The translations under genes were made by a program, and so were the position numbers. 64,000 bases of DNA from Duganella rivi. GTDB lineage: Bacteria; Pseudomonadota; Gammaproteobacteria; Burkholderiales; Burkholderiaceae_D. The stretch covers positions 868,001 through 932,000 of the forward strand of contig NZ_WWCK01000001.1 in NCBI RefSeq assembly GCF_009857435.1, written 5' to 3'. Each line of letters starts with the position of its first letter. Positions within the stretch are counted from its first letter, which is position 1. A model generated the notes under the pieces. That model was not told where the DNA came from. It did no database searches and saw nothing but the letters and a program-made list of their open reading frames with translations. This document shows positions 26,400-37,480 of the stretch, piece after piece.

Positions 26400-26792
26400 T
26401 TAACGCTTCGAGAATTGTTTTGCGCGACGTGCTTTGCGCAGACCAACTTTTTTACGTTCAACTTCACGTGCATCGCGGGTTACGAAGCCAGCGCGTGCCA
26501 GGTCACCTTTCAGGCCCGAATCGTAATCGATCAGAGCGCGGGTGATGCCGTGACGAACTGCACCAGCTTGGCCGGACTCGCCGCCGCCGTGTACGTTGAC
26601 TTTGATGTCGAAACGTTCAACGTTGCCGGTCAGTTCCAGTGGTTGACGAATCACCATCAGGCCGGTTTCGCGCGAGAAGTATTCCGACGCTGGCTTGCCG
26701 TTAACGATGATCTGGCCGGTGCCAGCTTTGATGAACACACGAGCTACTGCACTCTTGCGACGGCCGGTGCCGTAATTGTAGTTACCGATCAT
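26400..26792 (-). CDS. rpsI: 30S ribosomal protein S9
   Basis: S9 is a 130-residue small-subunit protein whose C-terminal tail reaches the P-site tRNA. The sequence is canonical: [16 protein letters not shown] at the N-terminus, [17 protein letters not shown] in the middle, and the basic end [14 protein letters not shown]. It follows rplM by nine bases in the universal rplM-rpsI operon. Confidence 0.99.
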   Translation of the reverse strand: MIGNYNYGTGRRKSAVARVFIKAGTGQIIVNGKPASEYFSRETGLMVIRQPLELTGNVERFDIKVNVHGGGESGQAGAVRHGITRALIDYDSGLKGDLARAGFVTRDAREVERKKVGLRKARRAKQFSKR

Positions 26793-26801
26793 GTCAGTTC
26801 C

Positions 26802-27230
26802 TTAGATTTCGAGTGCTTTAGGTTGCTGAGCAGCGTGCGGGTGCGAACCTTCGGCGTACACTTTCAGCTTCTTGATCATTGCGTAGCCCAGTGGGCCTTT
26901 TGGCAGCATGCCCTTAACGGCCTTCTCCAGAGCACGACCTGGGAAACGCTGTTGCATTTTCAGGAAGTTGGTCTCGTAGATGCCACCTGGGTAGCCCGAG
27001 TGACGGTAGTAGGTCTTCTCGGTTGCTTTGGTACCGGTCACGCGCAGTTTGCCTGCGTTGATGATGACGATGAAATCGCCGGTATCGACGTGAGGGGTGA
27101 ACTCAGGCTTGTGCTTGCCGCGCAGTCGGAGTGCCACTTCGCTGGCAACACGTCCGAGGACTTTGTCCGTCGCGTCAATCACGAACCAGTCGCGCTGGAC
27201 TTCATGTCCTTTAGCGGAAAAAGTTTTCAT
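26802..27230 (-). CDS. rplM: 50S ribosomal protein L13
   Basis: L13 is an early-assembly large-subunit protein. The 142-residue sequence is canonical: [41 protein letters not shown], and the RHSGYPGG segment. It is the first gene of the rplM-rpsI operon. About 190 bases of non-coding sequence lie upstream. They may carry the leader through which L13 represses itself in enterobacteria, though I can see only a short ccgct/agcgg stem there, near 27280. Confidence 0.99.
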   Translation of the reverse strand: MKTFSAKGHEVQRDWFVIDATDKVLGRVASEVALRLRGKHKPEFTPHVDTGDFIVIINAGKLRVTGTKATEKTYYRHSGYPGGIYETNFLKMQQRFPGRALEKAVKGMLPKGPLGYAMIKKLKVYAEGSHPHAAQQPKALEI

Positions 27231-27454
27231 GTGATGACTTTCTGTATATAGAAATTACCGCTCAAATGGTGGTTCCGCTAGCAACTTCAGCGGACTCGGC
27301 CTTTTTATTTACTTTCCTGAGCGAATGGAAAGCCGACAATCATAACCGCTTGAAGGCTGCCAAGTCAAGCCCGATATAGCGTTCAGGCCGCAGAAACACA
27401 GGCCCGGCGCGGTCTATTACAATGTGGACAAAGTTTCTTATCACGGAGAATGCA

Positions 27455-27877
27455 ATGGAATGCAAAGTTAGCTGGAACGGCCCATCGGGCATGAGTTTCC
27501 TGGCCCAGACCGGCTCCGGCCACTTGGTCAACATGGACGGCGCCCCGGAAGGCGGCGGCCACAACCTGGCGGCGCGTCCAATGGAAATGGTGTTGCTGGG
27601 CACCGGCGGCTGCACCGCTTACGACGTGGTCTTGATCCTGAAAAAAGGCCGCGCCGACATCCGCGGCTGCGAATGCACGCTCAAAGCCGAGCGCGCTGAC
27701 ACGGAGCCGAAAGTCTTCACCAAGATTAATTTCCACTTCGTGGTGACCGGCAAAGGCCTGAAACCGGAAGCGGTGGAACGCGCGATTACCCTGTCGCACG
27801 ACAAATACTGCTCGGCATCAATCATGCTCGGCAAAACCGCCGAGATCACCCACTCGTTCGAGATCGTCGAAGCTTAA
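27455..27877 (+). CDS. OsmC/Ohr-family protein
   Basis: The product has 140 residues from the ATG at 27455, which has a CGGAGAA site. Eleven upstream open codons are outside the fold. Both redox cysteines of the OsmC family are present: C53 in [11 protein letters not shown] and C119 in [11 protein letters not shown]. The layout resembles the YhfA branch more than Ohr. OsmC proteins reduce organic hydroperoxides with thiols, though YhfA itself has no defined substrate. It converges on coq7 with overlapping stop codons. Confidence 0.9.
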   Translation: MECKVSWNGPSGMSFLAQTGSGHLVNMDGAPEGGGHNLAARPMEMVLLGTGGCTAYDVVLILKKGRADIRGCECTLKAERADTEPKVFTKINFHFVVTGKGLKPEAVERAITLSHDKYCSASIMLGKTAEITHSFEIVEA

Positions 27878-28515
27878 ACGTAGTAAGCAGTGCTGGTCAT
27901 GACCTTGCCCATGACCGACATCACTTGCTGTACCGGCGCTGGCACGTTGGCGGCGCCGAGGCGCTGGGCGGCGGCGCCGTGTTCAATTTCATCGATGCGC
28001 ATTTGGTCGACGATGGCGCGCGACTTGGCGTCTTGCGGCGGCAGGCGATCGAGGTGGCTTTCCAGGTGCGCTTCCACTTGGCGCTCGGTTTCCACCACGA
28101 AGCCAAGGCTGCGGGCATCGCCCAGCACGGCGGCCACCGTGCCCAGCGCGTAAGCGCCAGCATAGAACAGCGGATTCAGCACACTGATGTGCGAGTTCAA
28201 CTCGCCCAGGCGCTGCGCAGTCCACGCCAGATGATCTTCTTCCTCGCGGCTCGAATGCTCGAACTGCTCGCGGATTTCCGGCGTGCGGGCAAAGCGCGCC
28301 TGGGCGTTGTACAAGGCTTGCGCGCATACTTCGCCCACGTGATTCACGCGCATCAGACCGGCCGCATGGCGGCGCTCCGCTTCGCTCATCTCCGCATCGG
28401 CCGCGTGCGCGGCCGGCGTCGGTCGGGAAGCCGAGGCGACGCCAGTTACCACGCGCAGCGCCTTGTCGGCGCCGGCAATGAATCGGTCCAATGGAGTGTG
28501 ATGATGTGCGGCCAT
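27874..28515 (-). CDS. coq7: Coq7-type demethoxyubiquinone hydroxylase
   Basis: This is the di-iron monooxygenase that adds the last hydroxyl in ubiquinone synthesis. It replaces the flavoprotein UbiF in many betaproteobacteria. The 213-residue product starts at 28515 ([20 protein letters not shown]). The iron ligands are visible as the N-terminal E in [14 protein letters not shown], an E-x-x-H in REEEDHLAW, and DEIEHGAAA near the C-terminus. The length and the absence of a mitochondrial leader fit the bacterial form. It precedes an unknown gene's 3' end by 35 bases on the same strand. Confidence 0.96.
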   Translation of the reverse strand: MAAHHHTPLDRFIAGADKALRVVTGVASASRPTPAAHAADAEMSEAERRHAAGLMRVNHVGEVCAQALYNAQARFARTPEIREQFEHSSREEEDHLAWTAQRLGELNSHISVLNPLFYAGAYALGTVAAVLGDARSLGFVVETERQVEAHLESHLDRLPPQDAKSRAIVDQMRIDEIEHGAAAQRLGAANVPAPVQQVMSVMGKVMTSTAYYV

Positions 28516-28550
28516 GTGCAAGCTCGTGTCTTCAGTTGGAAAACCACATT

Positions 28551-28985
28551 TTAACTTGCGTCGGCCTCTTCGCGTAGTTGGCGCTGGCGTTCGATGTAAT
28601 CGGCCACCGGGCCGCGCACATCGATCTTGGAGATGTCTTTTGCCACGCCCAGATTCAAGCCCAGCAGGAACGGGATGTTCTCCACCGGCACCTCGACGCA
28701 ATGCTCGGCAAAGGCTTTCAAAAAGCGCTTGGATTCAACCACCCGCACCACTTTCTCGCCGCTCATGTACTGCAAGATGCTGGTAATGCTGTGGCCTTTG
28801 CCGATGCTGTGATAGATGAAACGGTTGAAATCGCGGTCCAGCTGTTTGAAGTCCAGCGTTTCCTTGGTCATCAGCCCGGACAGGTAATACAAACCCAGCG
28901 CCACACGGAAGAAACCGGTGGACTCTTCGCGGTCGACGCCACTTTGCATCACCGCCAGTATTTTTTCCTTGAGTTGCGCATTCAT
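28551..28985 (-). CDS. Conserved protein of unknown function
   Basis: The product has 144 residues from the ATG at 28985. A TTG nine bases earlier is less likely. I do not recognise the family. The sequence is soluble, mixed and helical ([33 protein letters not shown] at the start, ending in a charged [17 protein letters not shown]) with no signal peptide, membrane segment or metal motif. It lies directly upstream of coq7 on the same strand with a 35-base gap, so co-transcription is likely. A link with quinone metabolism is only a context guess. Confidence 0.7.
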   Translation of the reverse strand: MNAQLKEKILAVMQSGVDREESTGFFRVALGLYYLSGLMTKETLDFKQLDRDFNRFIYHSIGKGHSITSILQYMSGEKVVRVVESKRFLKAFAEHCVEVPVENIPFLLGLNLGVAKDISKIDVRGPVADYIERQRQLREEADAS

Positions 28986-29096
28986 TTTTACCAAGCTCCC
29001 CTGTGCGACTATAGCAAGAGTTTTCTCAAACCAGTAGCTTGCGTGCCAGAATTTTCACATGCTATTCTTGAAACTTTCCGTTACAGGACGTCCACG

Positions 29097-29876
29097 ATGA
29101 TCGAGGTAAGGAGCCTGGCCAAGCGCTTTCGCCTGCCTGCGCGCGCCAGCAAAACCGCTGCGGCACGCGACCCGCGCGATCACAACGGCTGGTTCCACGC
29201 GGTGCGCGACGTCAGTTTCCGCTGCGCGCCAGGCGAAGTGCTCGGCCTGCTCGGCCCCAACGGGGCCGGCAAGACTACTACCCTGCGACTGCTCTCCACC
29301 GCCCTCAAGCCCGACGCCGGCAGCATCCACGCCAACGGCATCGACCTGCTGGAAAATCCCCTCGCCGCGCGCAAGCACATCGGCTTTTTATCCGGTTCAA
29401 CCGGCCTGTACGGCCGCCTGACGGCGCGCGAAAACATCGAGTACTTCGGCCGCCTGCACGGCATGAGCCCGGCCTACCTCAAGCGCCGCTGCGACGAGTT
29501 GTTCGAGCTGCTGCAAATGCACGAGTTCGGCAACAAGCGGGCCGACCAGCTCTCCACCGGCATGAAGCAGAAATGCGCCATCGCCCGCACCGTGGTGCAC
29601 GAACCGCAGATCGTCATTCTTGATGAGCCTACCACCGGTCTCGATGTGATGTCGGCCAAAATCCTGCTGGACTTTATCGCCAGCTACAAGGCGCTGCGCA
29701 TTCCGCTGATTTTCTCTACCCACCACCTGCACGAGGTGGAAAAACTGTGCGACCGCGTGTGCATCATCAACCACGGCAAGACCGCCTTCCACGGCAGCAT
29801 GGACGAGCTGCGCCAGCGCGGCGGCAGCGCCGATTTGTACGACGCCTTCGTCGGCATCATCAATCACGGAGGCTGA
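29097..29876 (+). CDS. ABC transporter ATP-binding protein (NatA-like)
   Basis: The 259-residue cytoplasmic ATPase has Walker A in [16 protein letters not shown], signature [12 protein letters not shown], Walker [13 protein letters not shown], and an H-loop in [10 protein letters not shown]. The open frame extends upstream, but the domain begins [11 protein letters not shown] at 29097. It has an unusual insert of about 18 residues ([18 protein letters not shown]) before the A-loop. It is followed three bases later by its permease. The pair resembles NatAB-type ABC-2 exporters. The substrate is unknown. Confidence 0.93.
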   Translation: MIEVRSLAKRFRLPARASKTAAARDPRDHNGWFHAVRDVSFRCAPGEVLGLLGPNGAGKTTTLRLLSTALKPDAGSIHANGIDLLENPLAARKHIGFLSGSTGLYGRLTARENIEYFGRLHGMSPAYLKRRCDELFELLQMHEFGNKRADQLSTGMKQKCAIARTVVHEPQIVILDEPTTGLDVMSAKILLDFIASYKALRIPLIFSTHHLHEVEKLCDRVCIINHGKTAFHGSMDELRQRGGSADLYDAFVGIINHGG

Positions 29877-29879
29877 GCC

Positions 29880-31076
29880 ATGTGGACTATCTACCTCAAG
29901 GAATTGCTGGAACTGGCGCGCGACCGCCGCACCTTTTTCTTCACCGTGTTCATTCCCGTGTTCGGCATGCCGCTGATTTTTGCCGGCTTCGGCCTGCTGT
30001 CCACCAGCATGTTCAAGCGCGCCAGCCAAGCCGATTTGACTTACGCCATCTTCGGCAAGCAGCACGCGCCGCAACTGGCCGAACGCTTCGCCAAGGAAAA
30101 AGGCTTCCACGAGATCGTGCTGACCAGCTCCGACGAGATCAAGCCCGCCATCGCCGCCGAGCGCATCAAGTTCGCGCTGGTGATTCCGCCCGGCCTCAAC
30201 GAACAACTGCAAGCGCAGCAGCAAGGCGTGATCCAGCTGCATTACAACAGCGCCGCCACCGTCGACCTGACCCGCAAGCGCGTGATGTCGGTGATCGGCG
30301 GCGAGAACCGCGAACAACGCGAGCACGCCCTGTCCGCACTCAACCTCAACAAGCACCAGCTGGCCTTCGCGCTCGATCCGATCACGCTGGAAGACCACTC
30401 CACCGCCGACAAGCGCGAGCAGATGGGCGCAGTGGTCGGCGGCATGCTGCCCTACGTGCTGCTGATGGTGTGCCTGATGGCGGCGATGTACCCGGCCATC
30501 GACACCGGCGCCGGCGAGAAGGAGCGCGGCACGCTGGAAACCCTGCTGCTGGCGCCGGTCTCGCGCACCGCCATCGTGCTGGCCAAGTTCCTGACACTGT
30601 TCACGGTAGGCCTCAGTTCATCGCTGCTGATGATTGTCAGTGTCGGCCTGCTGCTGCATTTCTTCGGCCCGCACATCGGCGGCGACCTGGTGCAGATGGT
30701 CAGCGCCATCGGCGTGCTCGACCTTGCCATGGTGGCGCTGATGCTGGCGCCGACCGCCGCTATCTTTGCCGCCATCCTGCTGTCGATCTCGGTCTACGCC
30801 AAGAGCTACAAGGAAGCGGCCGGCCTGATCTCGCCGCTGATCCTGGTCACCATCCTGCCGACCTTCGTGGCGCTACTGCCGGGCGTGGAGCTGAACTGGA
30901 AATGGGCCATGGTGCCGCTGACCAATGTCTCGCTGGCGATGAAGGAGTTGGTCAAAGGAACGATGGACTACCGGATGTTCTCCGTGATATTACTGTCAAC
31001 AACCCTGACTGCCGGCCTGCTGCTGGCCCTGTGCCGCTGGTGGTTCAACCGCGAGCAGGTTTTGTTCAGGAATTGA
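29880..31076 (+). CDS. ABC-2 transporter permease (NatB-like)
   Basis: The 398-residue inner-membrane protein has one N-terminal membrane helix (about 18-42), a large extracytoplasmic domain (about 45-180) and five more helices between residues 180 and 395. The motif [24 protein letters not shown] is typical of NatB/ABC-2 permeases. It starts three bases after the ATPase stop, so the two are one exporter. Natural relatives move sodium, drugs or peptides. No specificity is visible. Confidence 0.92.
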   Translation: MWTIYLKELLELARDRRTFFFTVFIPVFGMPLIFAGFGLLSTSMFKRASQADLTYAIFGKQHAPQLAERFAKEKGFHEIVLTSSDEIKPAIAAERIKFALVIPPGLNEQLQAQQQGVIQLHYNSAATVDLTRKRVMSVIGGENREQREHALSALNLNKHQLAFALDPITLEDHSTADKREQMGAVVGGMLPYVLLMVCLMAAMYPAIDTGAGEKERGTLETLLLAPVSRTAIVLAKFLTLFTVGLSSSLLMIVSVGLLLHFFGPHIGGDLVQMVSAIGVLDLAMVALMLAPTAAIFAAILLSISVYAKSYKEAAGLISPLILVTILPTFVALLPGVELNWKWAMVPLTNVSLAMKELVKGTMDYRMFSVILLSTTLTAGLLLALCRWWFNREQVLFRN

Positions 31077-31243
31077 ATAAGTTGTCTATTCAACCATGAC
31101 CATCCCCTACCGGCCTATTCCGCCAATTCTGCACTCTGGCGCACCATTGTGCGGCCCATCGCAATGGCGCCCCGACTATGGATCAAATTCAATACAATGC
31201 CATCATGTGAAAAGTGGTTTGTCGCGCAGAATCAGGAGTTAGC

Positions 31244-32137
31244 ATGGAATTAAGCATCAGCAACTTGTCCAAGACCTACAGCAACGGTGTCGTTGCGCTG
31301 GACAACATCTCGCTCACCATCCCGACCGGGATGTTCGGCTTGCTCGGCCCCAACGGCGCCGGCAAATCGACGCTGATGCGTACGTTGGCAACTTTGCAAG
31401 AATGCGATTCCGGCTCGGTGTTCTTCGGCGACCTCGACGTACTGGACGAAAAAGATGAAATCCGCCGCCTGCTTGGCTACCTGCCGCAGGACTTCGGCGT
31501 CTACCCGAAAGTAACCGCCTACGAACTGCTCGACCACTTCGCCGTGCTGAAAGGCCTGAGCAACCGCAACCGCCGCCGCGAGGTGGTCGATGGCCTGCTC
31601 CAGCAAACCAATTTGTTCGAGGTGCGCCACCAGCGCCTCGGCGGTTTCTCGGGCGGCATGCGCCAGCGCTTCGGCATCGCGCAGGCGCTGCTGGGCGATC
31701 CGAAACTGATCATCGTCGACGAGCCGACCGCCGGCCTCGACCCGCAAGAGCGCGTGCGCTTCCACAACCTGCTGTCCGACATCGGCGAGGACAAGACCGT
31801 GATCCTGTCCACCCACATCGTCAGCGACGTGGCCGACCTGTGCGCCAACATGGCCATCATCAACAAGGGCCACCTGCTGCTGTGCGGGCCGACGCAGGAG
31901 CTGATCCACGAGGTTAGCGACAAGATCTGGGCCCGCTTCATCAACAAGGCCGACCTGCCCTCGTTCCAGCTGCGCCACCCGGTGATCTCGTCGCGCCTGC
32001 TGTCGGGCCGCACGCTGATCCACGTCTATAGCGACACCGATCCCGGCGACGGTTTCGAGGAAGCCATCGGCGACCTGGAAGACGTCTACTTCGCCACCAT
32101 CGCCGGCCGCCATCGCGCTGCGGGCACCTGCGATTAA
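31244..32137 (+). CDS. ABC transporter ATP-binding protein partnered with the M1 fusion permease
   Basis: The product has 297 residues from the ATG at 31244, which follows an AGGAGTTAGC leader. Walker [15 protein letters not shown], signature GFSGGMRQRFGIA, Walker B LIIVDEPTAGLD and an H-loop STHIVSDV are intact. A C-terminal extension of about 70 residues follows. It begins nine bases before the permease-aminopeptidase gene ends its leader, so the two are clearly paired. A 167-base gap separates it from the NatAB-like pair, so a separate promoter is possible. Confidence 0.93.
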   Translation: MELSISNLSKTYSNGVVALDNISLTIPTGMFGLLGPNGAGKSTLMRTLATLQECDSGSVFFGDLDVLDEKDEIRRLLGYLPQDFGVYPKVTAYELLDHFAVLKGLSNRNRRREVVDGLLQQTNLFEVRHQRLGGFSGGMRQRFGIAQALLGDPKLIIVDEPTAGLDPQERVRFHNLLSDIGEDKTVILSTHIVSDVADLCANMAIINKGHLLLCGPTQELIHEVSDKIWARFINKADLPSFQLRHPVISSRLLSGRTLIHVYSDTDPGDGFEEAIGDLEDVYFATIAGRHRAAGTCD

Positions 32138-32146
32138 GGGCGCATC

Positions 32147-35100
32147 ATGTTTGCCATCGCCCTCTTTGAAGCGCGCCAGCGCCTCAAGCTGCTGTCCACC
32201 TGGGTCTACTTCTTCGGCTTCCTGGCGCTGACCATGCTGTGGATGGCGGCCGCCGGCGGCTTCTTCAAGGGCGCCTCGGTGACCTTCGGCAGCCAGCTGA
32301 TCGACTCGCCGCGCTCGCTGATGTTCACCACCAGCTTCCTCGGCTCGATCGGCGTGATCGTGATTGCCGCCATGATGGGGCGCTCGGTGCAGCAGGACTT
32401 CGAGTACGACATGCAGCACTTCTTCTTCAGTGCGCCGATTAAGAAACACCAGTACATGTTTGGCCGCTTCCTCGGCGCCTACCTGACGCTGGCGGTGATC
32501 TTCACCAGCATTCTGCTCGGCGCGTGGCTGGGCAGCTTCATTCCCGGCATCGATCCCGAGCGGCTGGCGCACGCGGAGCCGATTGCCTATGTGATTCCAT
32601 ACCTGGTCGTCATCCTGCCCAACATCTTCATCTTTGGCGCGGTGTTCTTCATCCTGGCGGCGCTGACCCGGCGCATGCTGCCGGTCTACATTTCCAGCGT
32701 GGTAATGCTGGTCGGCTATATGGTGGCGCCGGGCCTGGCGCGCGACCTCGACTACAAGACCTTCGCCGCCCTGATCGATCCGTTCGGCACCACCGCCGTA
32801 ATCCGCCTGACAGAGTACTGGCCCATCATCGAACGCAATACCCGCTTGTTCCTGCCGGAAGGCGTGTACCTGCTGAATCGCGTGATCTGGGCCGGCGCCG
32901 CGCTGGCAGGCCTGCTGGTCGGCTACTGGCGCTTCCACTTTATCGCCACCAGCGATAGCGGCCACGGCAAACGCACCAGCACCGGCGAAGGCGAGGTGCC
33001 GCAGCATCTGTCGCAGACCTCCGCCAACACGCAAGAAAAGCCGGACTTCCAGGCACGCAGCCTGGGCTGGCTGCTGCTGCGTTCCAGCTGGCTCAACCTG
33101 CGCGAAACCACCAAGAACATCTACTTCCTCGTCATCGTGCTGGCCGGCGTGATGATGATGGGCGCCTCCACCATCGACCTCGGCTCGATGTGGGGCACCA
33201 ACACCTATCCAGTCACCTACCAGGTGCTGGAAGTGGTCAGCAACACCTTTGCACTGTTCATGATGGTGATTACCACCTTCTACGCCGGCGAACTGATCTG
33301 GCGCGAGCGCGAAGCGCACATGGGGCAAATGCTGGACGCGCTGCCGGTGCCGAGCTGGCTGCCGCTGTTGGCCAAACTGTTCGCGCTGATCGGCCTGCAA
33401 GCGCTGCTGATGCTGATCGTCATGCTGACCGGCATGGCGGTACAAATCTTCCAAGGCTACTTCCTGTTGGAGCCGGGTCTGTACCTCTATCACCTGTTCC
33501 TGGTGCAGATGCCGGGCTACGCATTGACAGCGGTACTGGCGATTGCGCTGCAAGTGATCATCAACCAGCGCTACCTCGCCTATTTTGCGATGATCGTCTA
33601 CTACATCATCAGCGTGACGGCCGCTGGCATCGGGCTGGACAATCCGATGCTCATCTACGGCAACCTGCCGAGTTTTACCTATTCCGCAATGAATGGCTAC
33701 GGCCACTTCCTGATCCGCGAGCGCTGGTACGAGGCTTACTGGGCCGGCGCAGCGCTGTTGCTGATCGTGCTGTCCTTGCTATTCTGGGCACGCGGCACCA
33801 ATGACGGCTGGCGCCAGCGCCTGCAACTGGCGCGCCACGCGCTGACGGCGCCGGTGCTGGCCACCATCGCCGTGGGCGTGCTGATCTTCGCCGGCACCGG
33901 CGGCGTGCTGTTCTACAACCAGTACGTGGCCGACTGCTTCAAATCGGCCTACCACAAGGAAACCGAGAAGGCCGACTACGAGCGCAAGTACAAGCAATAC
34001 GCCGTGCTGCCGCAGCCGCGCATCACCGACGTCAAGCTCAACATCGAGCTGTGGCCGGAGAAGCGCGCCTTGATCGCCAAGGGCCGCTACATATTGCAGA
34101 ACAAGACGGCGCTGCCAGTCACCGACGTCATCATCTCGCAGGACAATAGCGTAGCCCAGTACCACGTGCGCTTCAGCCAGGAGGTGCGCAACGGCTTGCA
34201 GGATAGCGACCTTGGCTTCTACAGCTACAAGCTGAGCAAGCCGCTGGCGCCCGGCGCACAGCTGGCGATGGATTTTGAAATCAGCTACTCGCCGCAGGGC
34301 ATCTTCGGTCTCGGGCGCGACACGCCGGTGGTCGGCAACGGCACCTTCTTCAACAACGGCATCATGCCGCACATCGGCTACCAGCAGGATTGGGAACTGA
34401 GCGATGCGCGCGACCGCAAGAAGCACAATCTGGTAGCGCGCGAACGCATGCTGCCGCGCGACGATCCGGCCGGTCTGGCCAACAACTTCACCGGCAACGA
34501 CGCTGACTGGATCACCTTTGACGCCACGGTTGGCACCAGCGCCGACCAGACCGCGATAGCGCCGGGCATGCTGGTCAAGGATTGGACCAGCAAAGGCCGC
34601 CGCTACTTCCACTACAAGGTGGATCAGCCGATGCTGAATATGTACGCGGTGCAGTCGGCGCGCTACCTGGTCAAGCGCGACTGGTGGCAGGACGTGGGCA
34701 TCGAGCTGTACTACCATCCGGGCCACGAGTACAACCTGGAGCGCATGGACAAGGGCATCAAGGAATCGCTCGATTACTACACCAGGAACTTCGGGCCGTA
34801 CCAGCACAAGCTGGTGCGCATCGTTGAATTCCCGCGCTACGCGCAGTTTGCGCAGTCGTATCCGAACACCATTCCGTACTCGGAATCGGTGGGCTTCATT
34901 GCCAAGGTCAACGACAAGAATCCGAAAGATCTCGACTACCCGTTCTACGTCACCGCGCACGAAGTGGCGCACCAGTGGTGGGGCCATCAATTAGTAGGCG
35001 GCGACACGCGCGGCGGCACGGTGCTGAGCGAAACGCTGGCCGAATACTCGGCGCTGATGGTGATGAAGAAAAATTTCGGCGCAAGCAAAATGCGCCGCTT

Positions 35101-35731
35101 CCTGCACTACGACCTGGATCAGTACCTGCTAGGCCGCGCGCTGGAACGCAAGAAAGAACTGCCGCTGGCGGAAAACGAAAACCAGAACTACATCCAGTAC
35201 CGCAAGGGCAGCCTGGCGATGTACCAGTTGCAGGACATGCTGGGCGAGGCCAAGATCAACGGCGCGCTGAAAGAGATTCTGAACCAGTATGGCCGCAAGT
35301 CCGGCCCGTATCCGAGCGTAACGGTGCTGGTCGATGCGCTGCGCAAGATTACGCCGGACGATCAGGCGTATCTGATTGACGACCTGTTCAACCACATCGT
35401 GCTGTACGAAAACCATGCGACTTCGGCGACGGCACGCAAGCTGAATGATGGGCGTTATGAGGTGAGCTTCGCGGTCAGCGCAGCCAAAGTACGGGCCGGC
35501 GAGCAAGGCGAGGAAAAAGACGTGGCGCTGAAAGACTGGATCGACATCGGCGTCGACGACAAAGACGGCAACAGCCTGCTACGCGAACGCAAGCTGATTG
35601 CGCAGAAAGACAACCGCTATACAGTCATCGTCAACGGCCGCCCGGCCAAAGCCGGCATCGATCCAGACAACAAACTGATCGACCGCAAGCCGGATGACAA
35701 TATGATTAACGTGGAACTGCAAGCGCAATAA
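32147..35731 (+). CDS. ABC permease fused to an M1-family aminopeptidase
   Basis: The 1194-residue protein combines two ABC-2-type membrane halves with a zinc peptidase. About 13 membrane segments lie between residues 18 and 590, in two six-helix groups plus a last helix (about 567-590), which places the C-terminus outside the cytoplasm. From about 605 an M1 N-terminal beta domain begins, and the catalytic HEVAH is at 938-942 with a glutamate at 962 in SETLAEY. The family ligand spacing is one residue longer than in PepN. The protein pairs with the ATPase at 31244. Possible roles are export or clearance of a peptide substrate that is trimmed on exit. Confidence 0.93.
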   Translation: MFAIALFEARQRLKLLSTWVYFFGFLALTMLWMAAAGGFFKGASVTFGSQLIDSPRSLMFTTSFLGSIGVIVIAAMMGRSVQQDFEYDMQHFFFSAPIKKHQYMFGRFLGAYLTLAVIFTSILLGAWLGSFIPGIDPERLAHAEPIAYVIPYLVVILPNIFIFGAVFFILAALTRRMLPVYISSVVMLVGYMVAPGLARDLDYKTFAALIDPFGTTAVIRLTEYWPIIERNTRLFLPEGVYLLNRVIWAGAALAGLLVGYWRFHFIATSDSGHGKRTSTGEGEVPQHLSQTSANTQEKPDFQARSLGWLLLRSSWLNLRETTKNIYFLVIVLAGVMMMGASTIDLGSMWGTNTYPVTYQVLEVVSNTFALFMMVITTFYAGELIWREREAHMGQMLDALPVPSWLPLLAKLFALIGLQALLMLIVMLTGMAVQIFQGYFLLEPGLYLYHLFLVQMPGYALTAVLAIALQVIINQRYLAYFAMIVYYIISVTAAGIGLDNPMLIYGNLPSFTYSAMNGYGHFLIRERWYEAYWAGAALLLIVLSLLFWARGTNDGWRQRLQLARHALTAPVLATIAVGVLIFAGTGGVLFYNQYVADCFKSAYHKETEKADYERKYKQYAVLPQPRITDVKLNIELWPEKRALIAKGRYILQNKTALPVTDVIISQDNSVAQYHVRFSQEVRNGLQDSDLGFYSYKLSKPLAPGAQLAMDFEISYSPQGIFGLGRDTPVVGNGTFFNNGIMPHIGYQQDWELSDARDRKKHNLVARERMLPRDDPAGLANNFTGNDADWITFDATVGTSADQTAIAPGMLVKDWTSKGRRYFHYKVDQPMLNMYAVQSARYLVKRDWWQDVGIELYYHPGHEYNLERMDKGIKESLDYYTRNFGPYQHKLVRIVEFPRYAQFAQSYPNTIPYSESVGFIAKVNDKNPKDLDYPFYVTAHEVAHQWWGHQLVGGDTRGGTVLSETLAEYSALMVMKKNFGASKMRRFLHYDLDQYLLGRALERKKELPLAENENQNYIQYRKGSLAMYQLQDMLGEAKINGALKEILNQYGRKSGPYPSVTVLVDALRKITPDDQAYLIDDLFNHIVLYENHATSATARKLNDGRYEVSFAVSAAKVRAGEQGEEKDVALKDWIDIGVDDKDGNSLLRERKLIAQKDNRYTVIVNGRPAKAGIDPDNKLIDRKPDDNMINVELQAQ

Positions 35732-35761
35732 AAAAAGGGGCCATCGGCCCCTTTGATTTTT
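35731..35761. terminator. Bidirectional terminator between the ABC fusion gene and the chemotaxis receptor
   Basis: A 9-bp stem (aaaggggcc at 35734-35742 with ggccccttt at 35746-35754) with a 3-base loop is flanked by an A run and T-rich sequence. Both converging genes end within 12 bases of it. Confidence 0.88.
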
Positions 35762-35771
35762 TGTGCGTCGT

Positions 35772-37352
35772 TTATGCCGAGAGCTGCAAGCGCTTGGTGC
35801 GCGCGGCTGGTGCTTCCTGCAGTTTGAAGACTGCCACGATGGCCGTCAGCGCATCCGCCTGATCGTGCAGCGACGATGCAGCGGCGGCAGCTTCTTCCAC
35901 CAGCGCGGCGTTTTGCTGCGTCACCTGGTCCATCTGGCCGATGGCTTGGTTCACTTGCTCGATACCGCTGCTTTGTTCCAGCGAAGCGGAGGTAATTTCC
36001 CCCATGATGTCGGTCACGCGCTGAATGCTGTCCACTACTTCGGTCATGGTGCTGCCAGCTTGCGTGACCAAAGCGCTGCCGGTGTTGACCTTCTCCAGCG
36101 AATCATCAATCAGCGATTTGATTTCCTTGGCCGCCGCCGCGCTGCGCTGCGCCAGGTTACGCACTTCCGATGCCACCACCGCGAAACCACGGCCCTGCTC
36201 ACCGGCACGCGCTGCTTCCACTGCCGCATTCAGCGCCAGAATATTGGTTTGGAACGCGATGCCGTCAATCACGCTAATGATGTCGGCAATCTTGCGCGAG
36301 GAACCGGTAATCGCTTCCATGGTATTCACCACTTCCGACACCACGCCACCACCGCGCTGCGCGACTTCCGATGCCTTCACCGCAAGCTGATTCGCCTGGC
36401 GTGCGTTGTCGGCATTCTGCTTCACGGTCGAAGTCAATTCTTCCATCGACGAGGCGGTCTCTTCCAGGCTGGACGCCTGTTCTTCCGTACGGCCCGACAA
36501 ATCCAAATTACCGGCAGCGATCTGGCTCGATGCGGTCGAAATGCTCTCAGTGCCATTGCGCACTTCGGTCACGATGCTGATCAAGCCATCATTCATTTGC
36601 TGCAAGGCTTGCAGCAGGCGGCCGGTTTCATCCTTGCTGGTGACTTCGATATGCGTAGTCAAATCCTTCTGCGCCACGGCCACCGCGATATCGACCGCTT
36701 GGCTCAGCGGCACGGTAATGCCGCGCGTTAAGCGCCACGCGCACACCACGCCCAGCGCCAGCACGATCAGGCCGAACACGATCATGAACGTACGGCTGCT
36801 CAGGTACACCTGCTCGATGCGCTCGGCGTTGGCATCGATACTCTTGCGCTGCAACTCCAGCAGGCTGCTCAGTGAGCCGAGGTAGGCCTTGCCATCCGGC
36901 GTGAAGCGCTTCTCCAGCACTTCAGCCGCCTCTTCAATCTTGCCCTCTTTCTTCAGCGCGACGATGGCGTCGCGCGACGACAGATAGCGCTTGCGGTTAT
37001 CCATCATGCCCTTGAAGATGGCCTTCTCTTCCTCGCTCTCCAGCAGCGGTTCCACCTTCTTCTGCAAGCCGTTCACCTCGGCAGTGGAGGACGCGGTTTC
37101 CTCGGCAAAGAACGGACCCAGCGATGGATCCGAGCTCTTCGAGATGGCCGAGGTACGGCGCACGCTGGTGTGGATCAGGCGGTACCAGTCTGAGATCATG
37201 CGCTCTTTCGCCAGCGGCTGCTGCATCATGTCGCGGGTCTCAGCCGCAACTGTGCCCATGTGACGAATGCCGATGACGGTCATCAAAATCATCAAAGCCA
37301 ATACCAAGCCAAAGCCCGCCGCCAGGCGCGTGCCAATTTTCAAGTTTTTCAT
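35772..37352 (-). CDS. Methyl-accepting chemotaxis protein
   Basis: The 526-residue inner-membrane receptor has a first helix at about 12-30, a four-helix-bundle type periplasmic sensor to about 190, a second helix (about 190-213) and a HAMP domain. The long signalling coiled coil has the conserved tip ARAGEQGRGFAVVASEVRNLAQRSAAAAKEIKSLI. It lacks a visible C-terminal NWETF-type pentapeptide for CheR tethering. It has no che neighbours here. The ligand is unknown. Confidence 0.95.
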   Translation of the reverse strand: MKNLKIGTRLAAGFGLVLALMILMTVIGIRHMGTVAAETRDMMQQPLAKERMISDWYRLIHTSVRRTSAISKSSDPSLGPFFAEETASSTAEVNGLQKKVEPLLESEEEKAIFKGMMDNRKRYLSSRDAIVALKKEGKIEEAAEVLEKRFTPDGKAYLGSLSSLLELQRKSIDANAERIEQVYLSSRTFMIVFGLIVLALGVVCAWRLTRGITVPLSQAVDIAVAVAQKDLTTHIEVTSKDETGRLLQALQQMNDGLISIVTEVRNGTESISTASSQIAAGNLDLSGRTEEQASSLEETASSMEELTSTVKQNADNARQANQLAVKASEVAQRGGGVVSEVVNTMEAITGSSRKIADIISVIDGIAFQTNILALNAAVEAARAGEQGRGFAVVASEVRNLAQRSAAAAKEIKSLIDDSLEKVNTGSALVTQAGSTMTEVVDSIQRVTDIMGEITSASLEQSSGIEQVNQAIGQMDQVTQQNAALVEEAAAAASSLHDQADALTAIVAVFKLQEAPAARTKRLQLSA

Positions 37353-37480
37353 GATAGGTGCGCCCGCGAAGGCAATGTTGGAATTAAAGAAGCGTTACTA
37401 CTGTTGAAACCGGGATTCGGGTAGAAGAAGTTTGATTACCCAAAGGAATCAATAGTTTACCACAGCAAATAATTTAATGC

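Noticed and set aside
27231..27421. A ribosomal-protein L13 leader RNA upstream of rplM.
   Set aside because: Only a short stem is visible, and no conserved leader structure could be recognised by eye.
28551..28985. The unknown protein next to coq7 as an obvious ubiquinone biosynthesis factor.
   Set aside because: No motif links it to quinone chemistry; only the gene order does.
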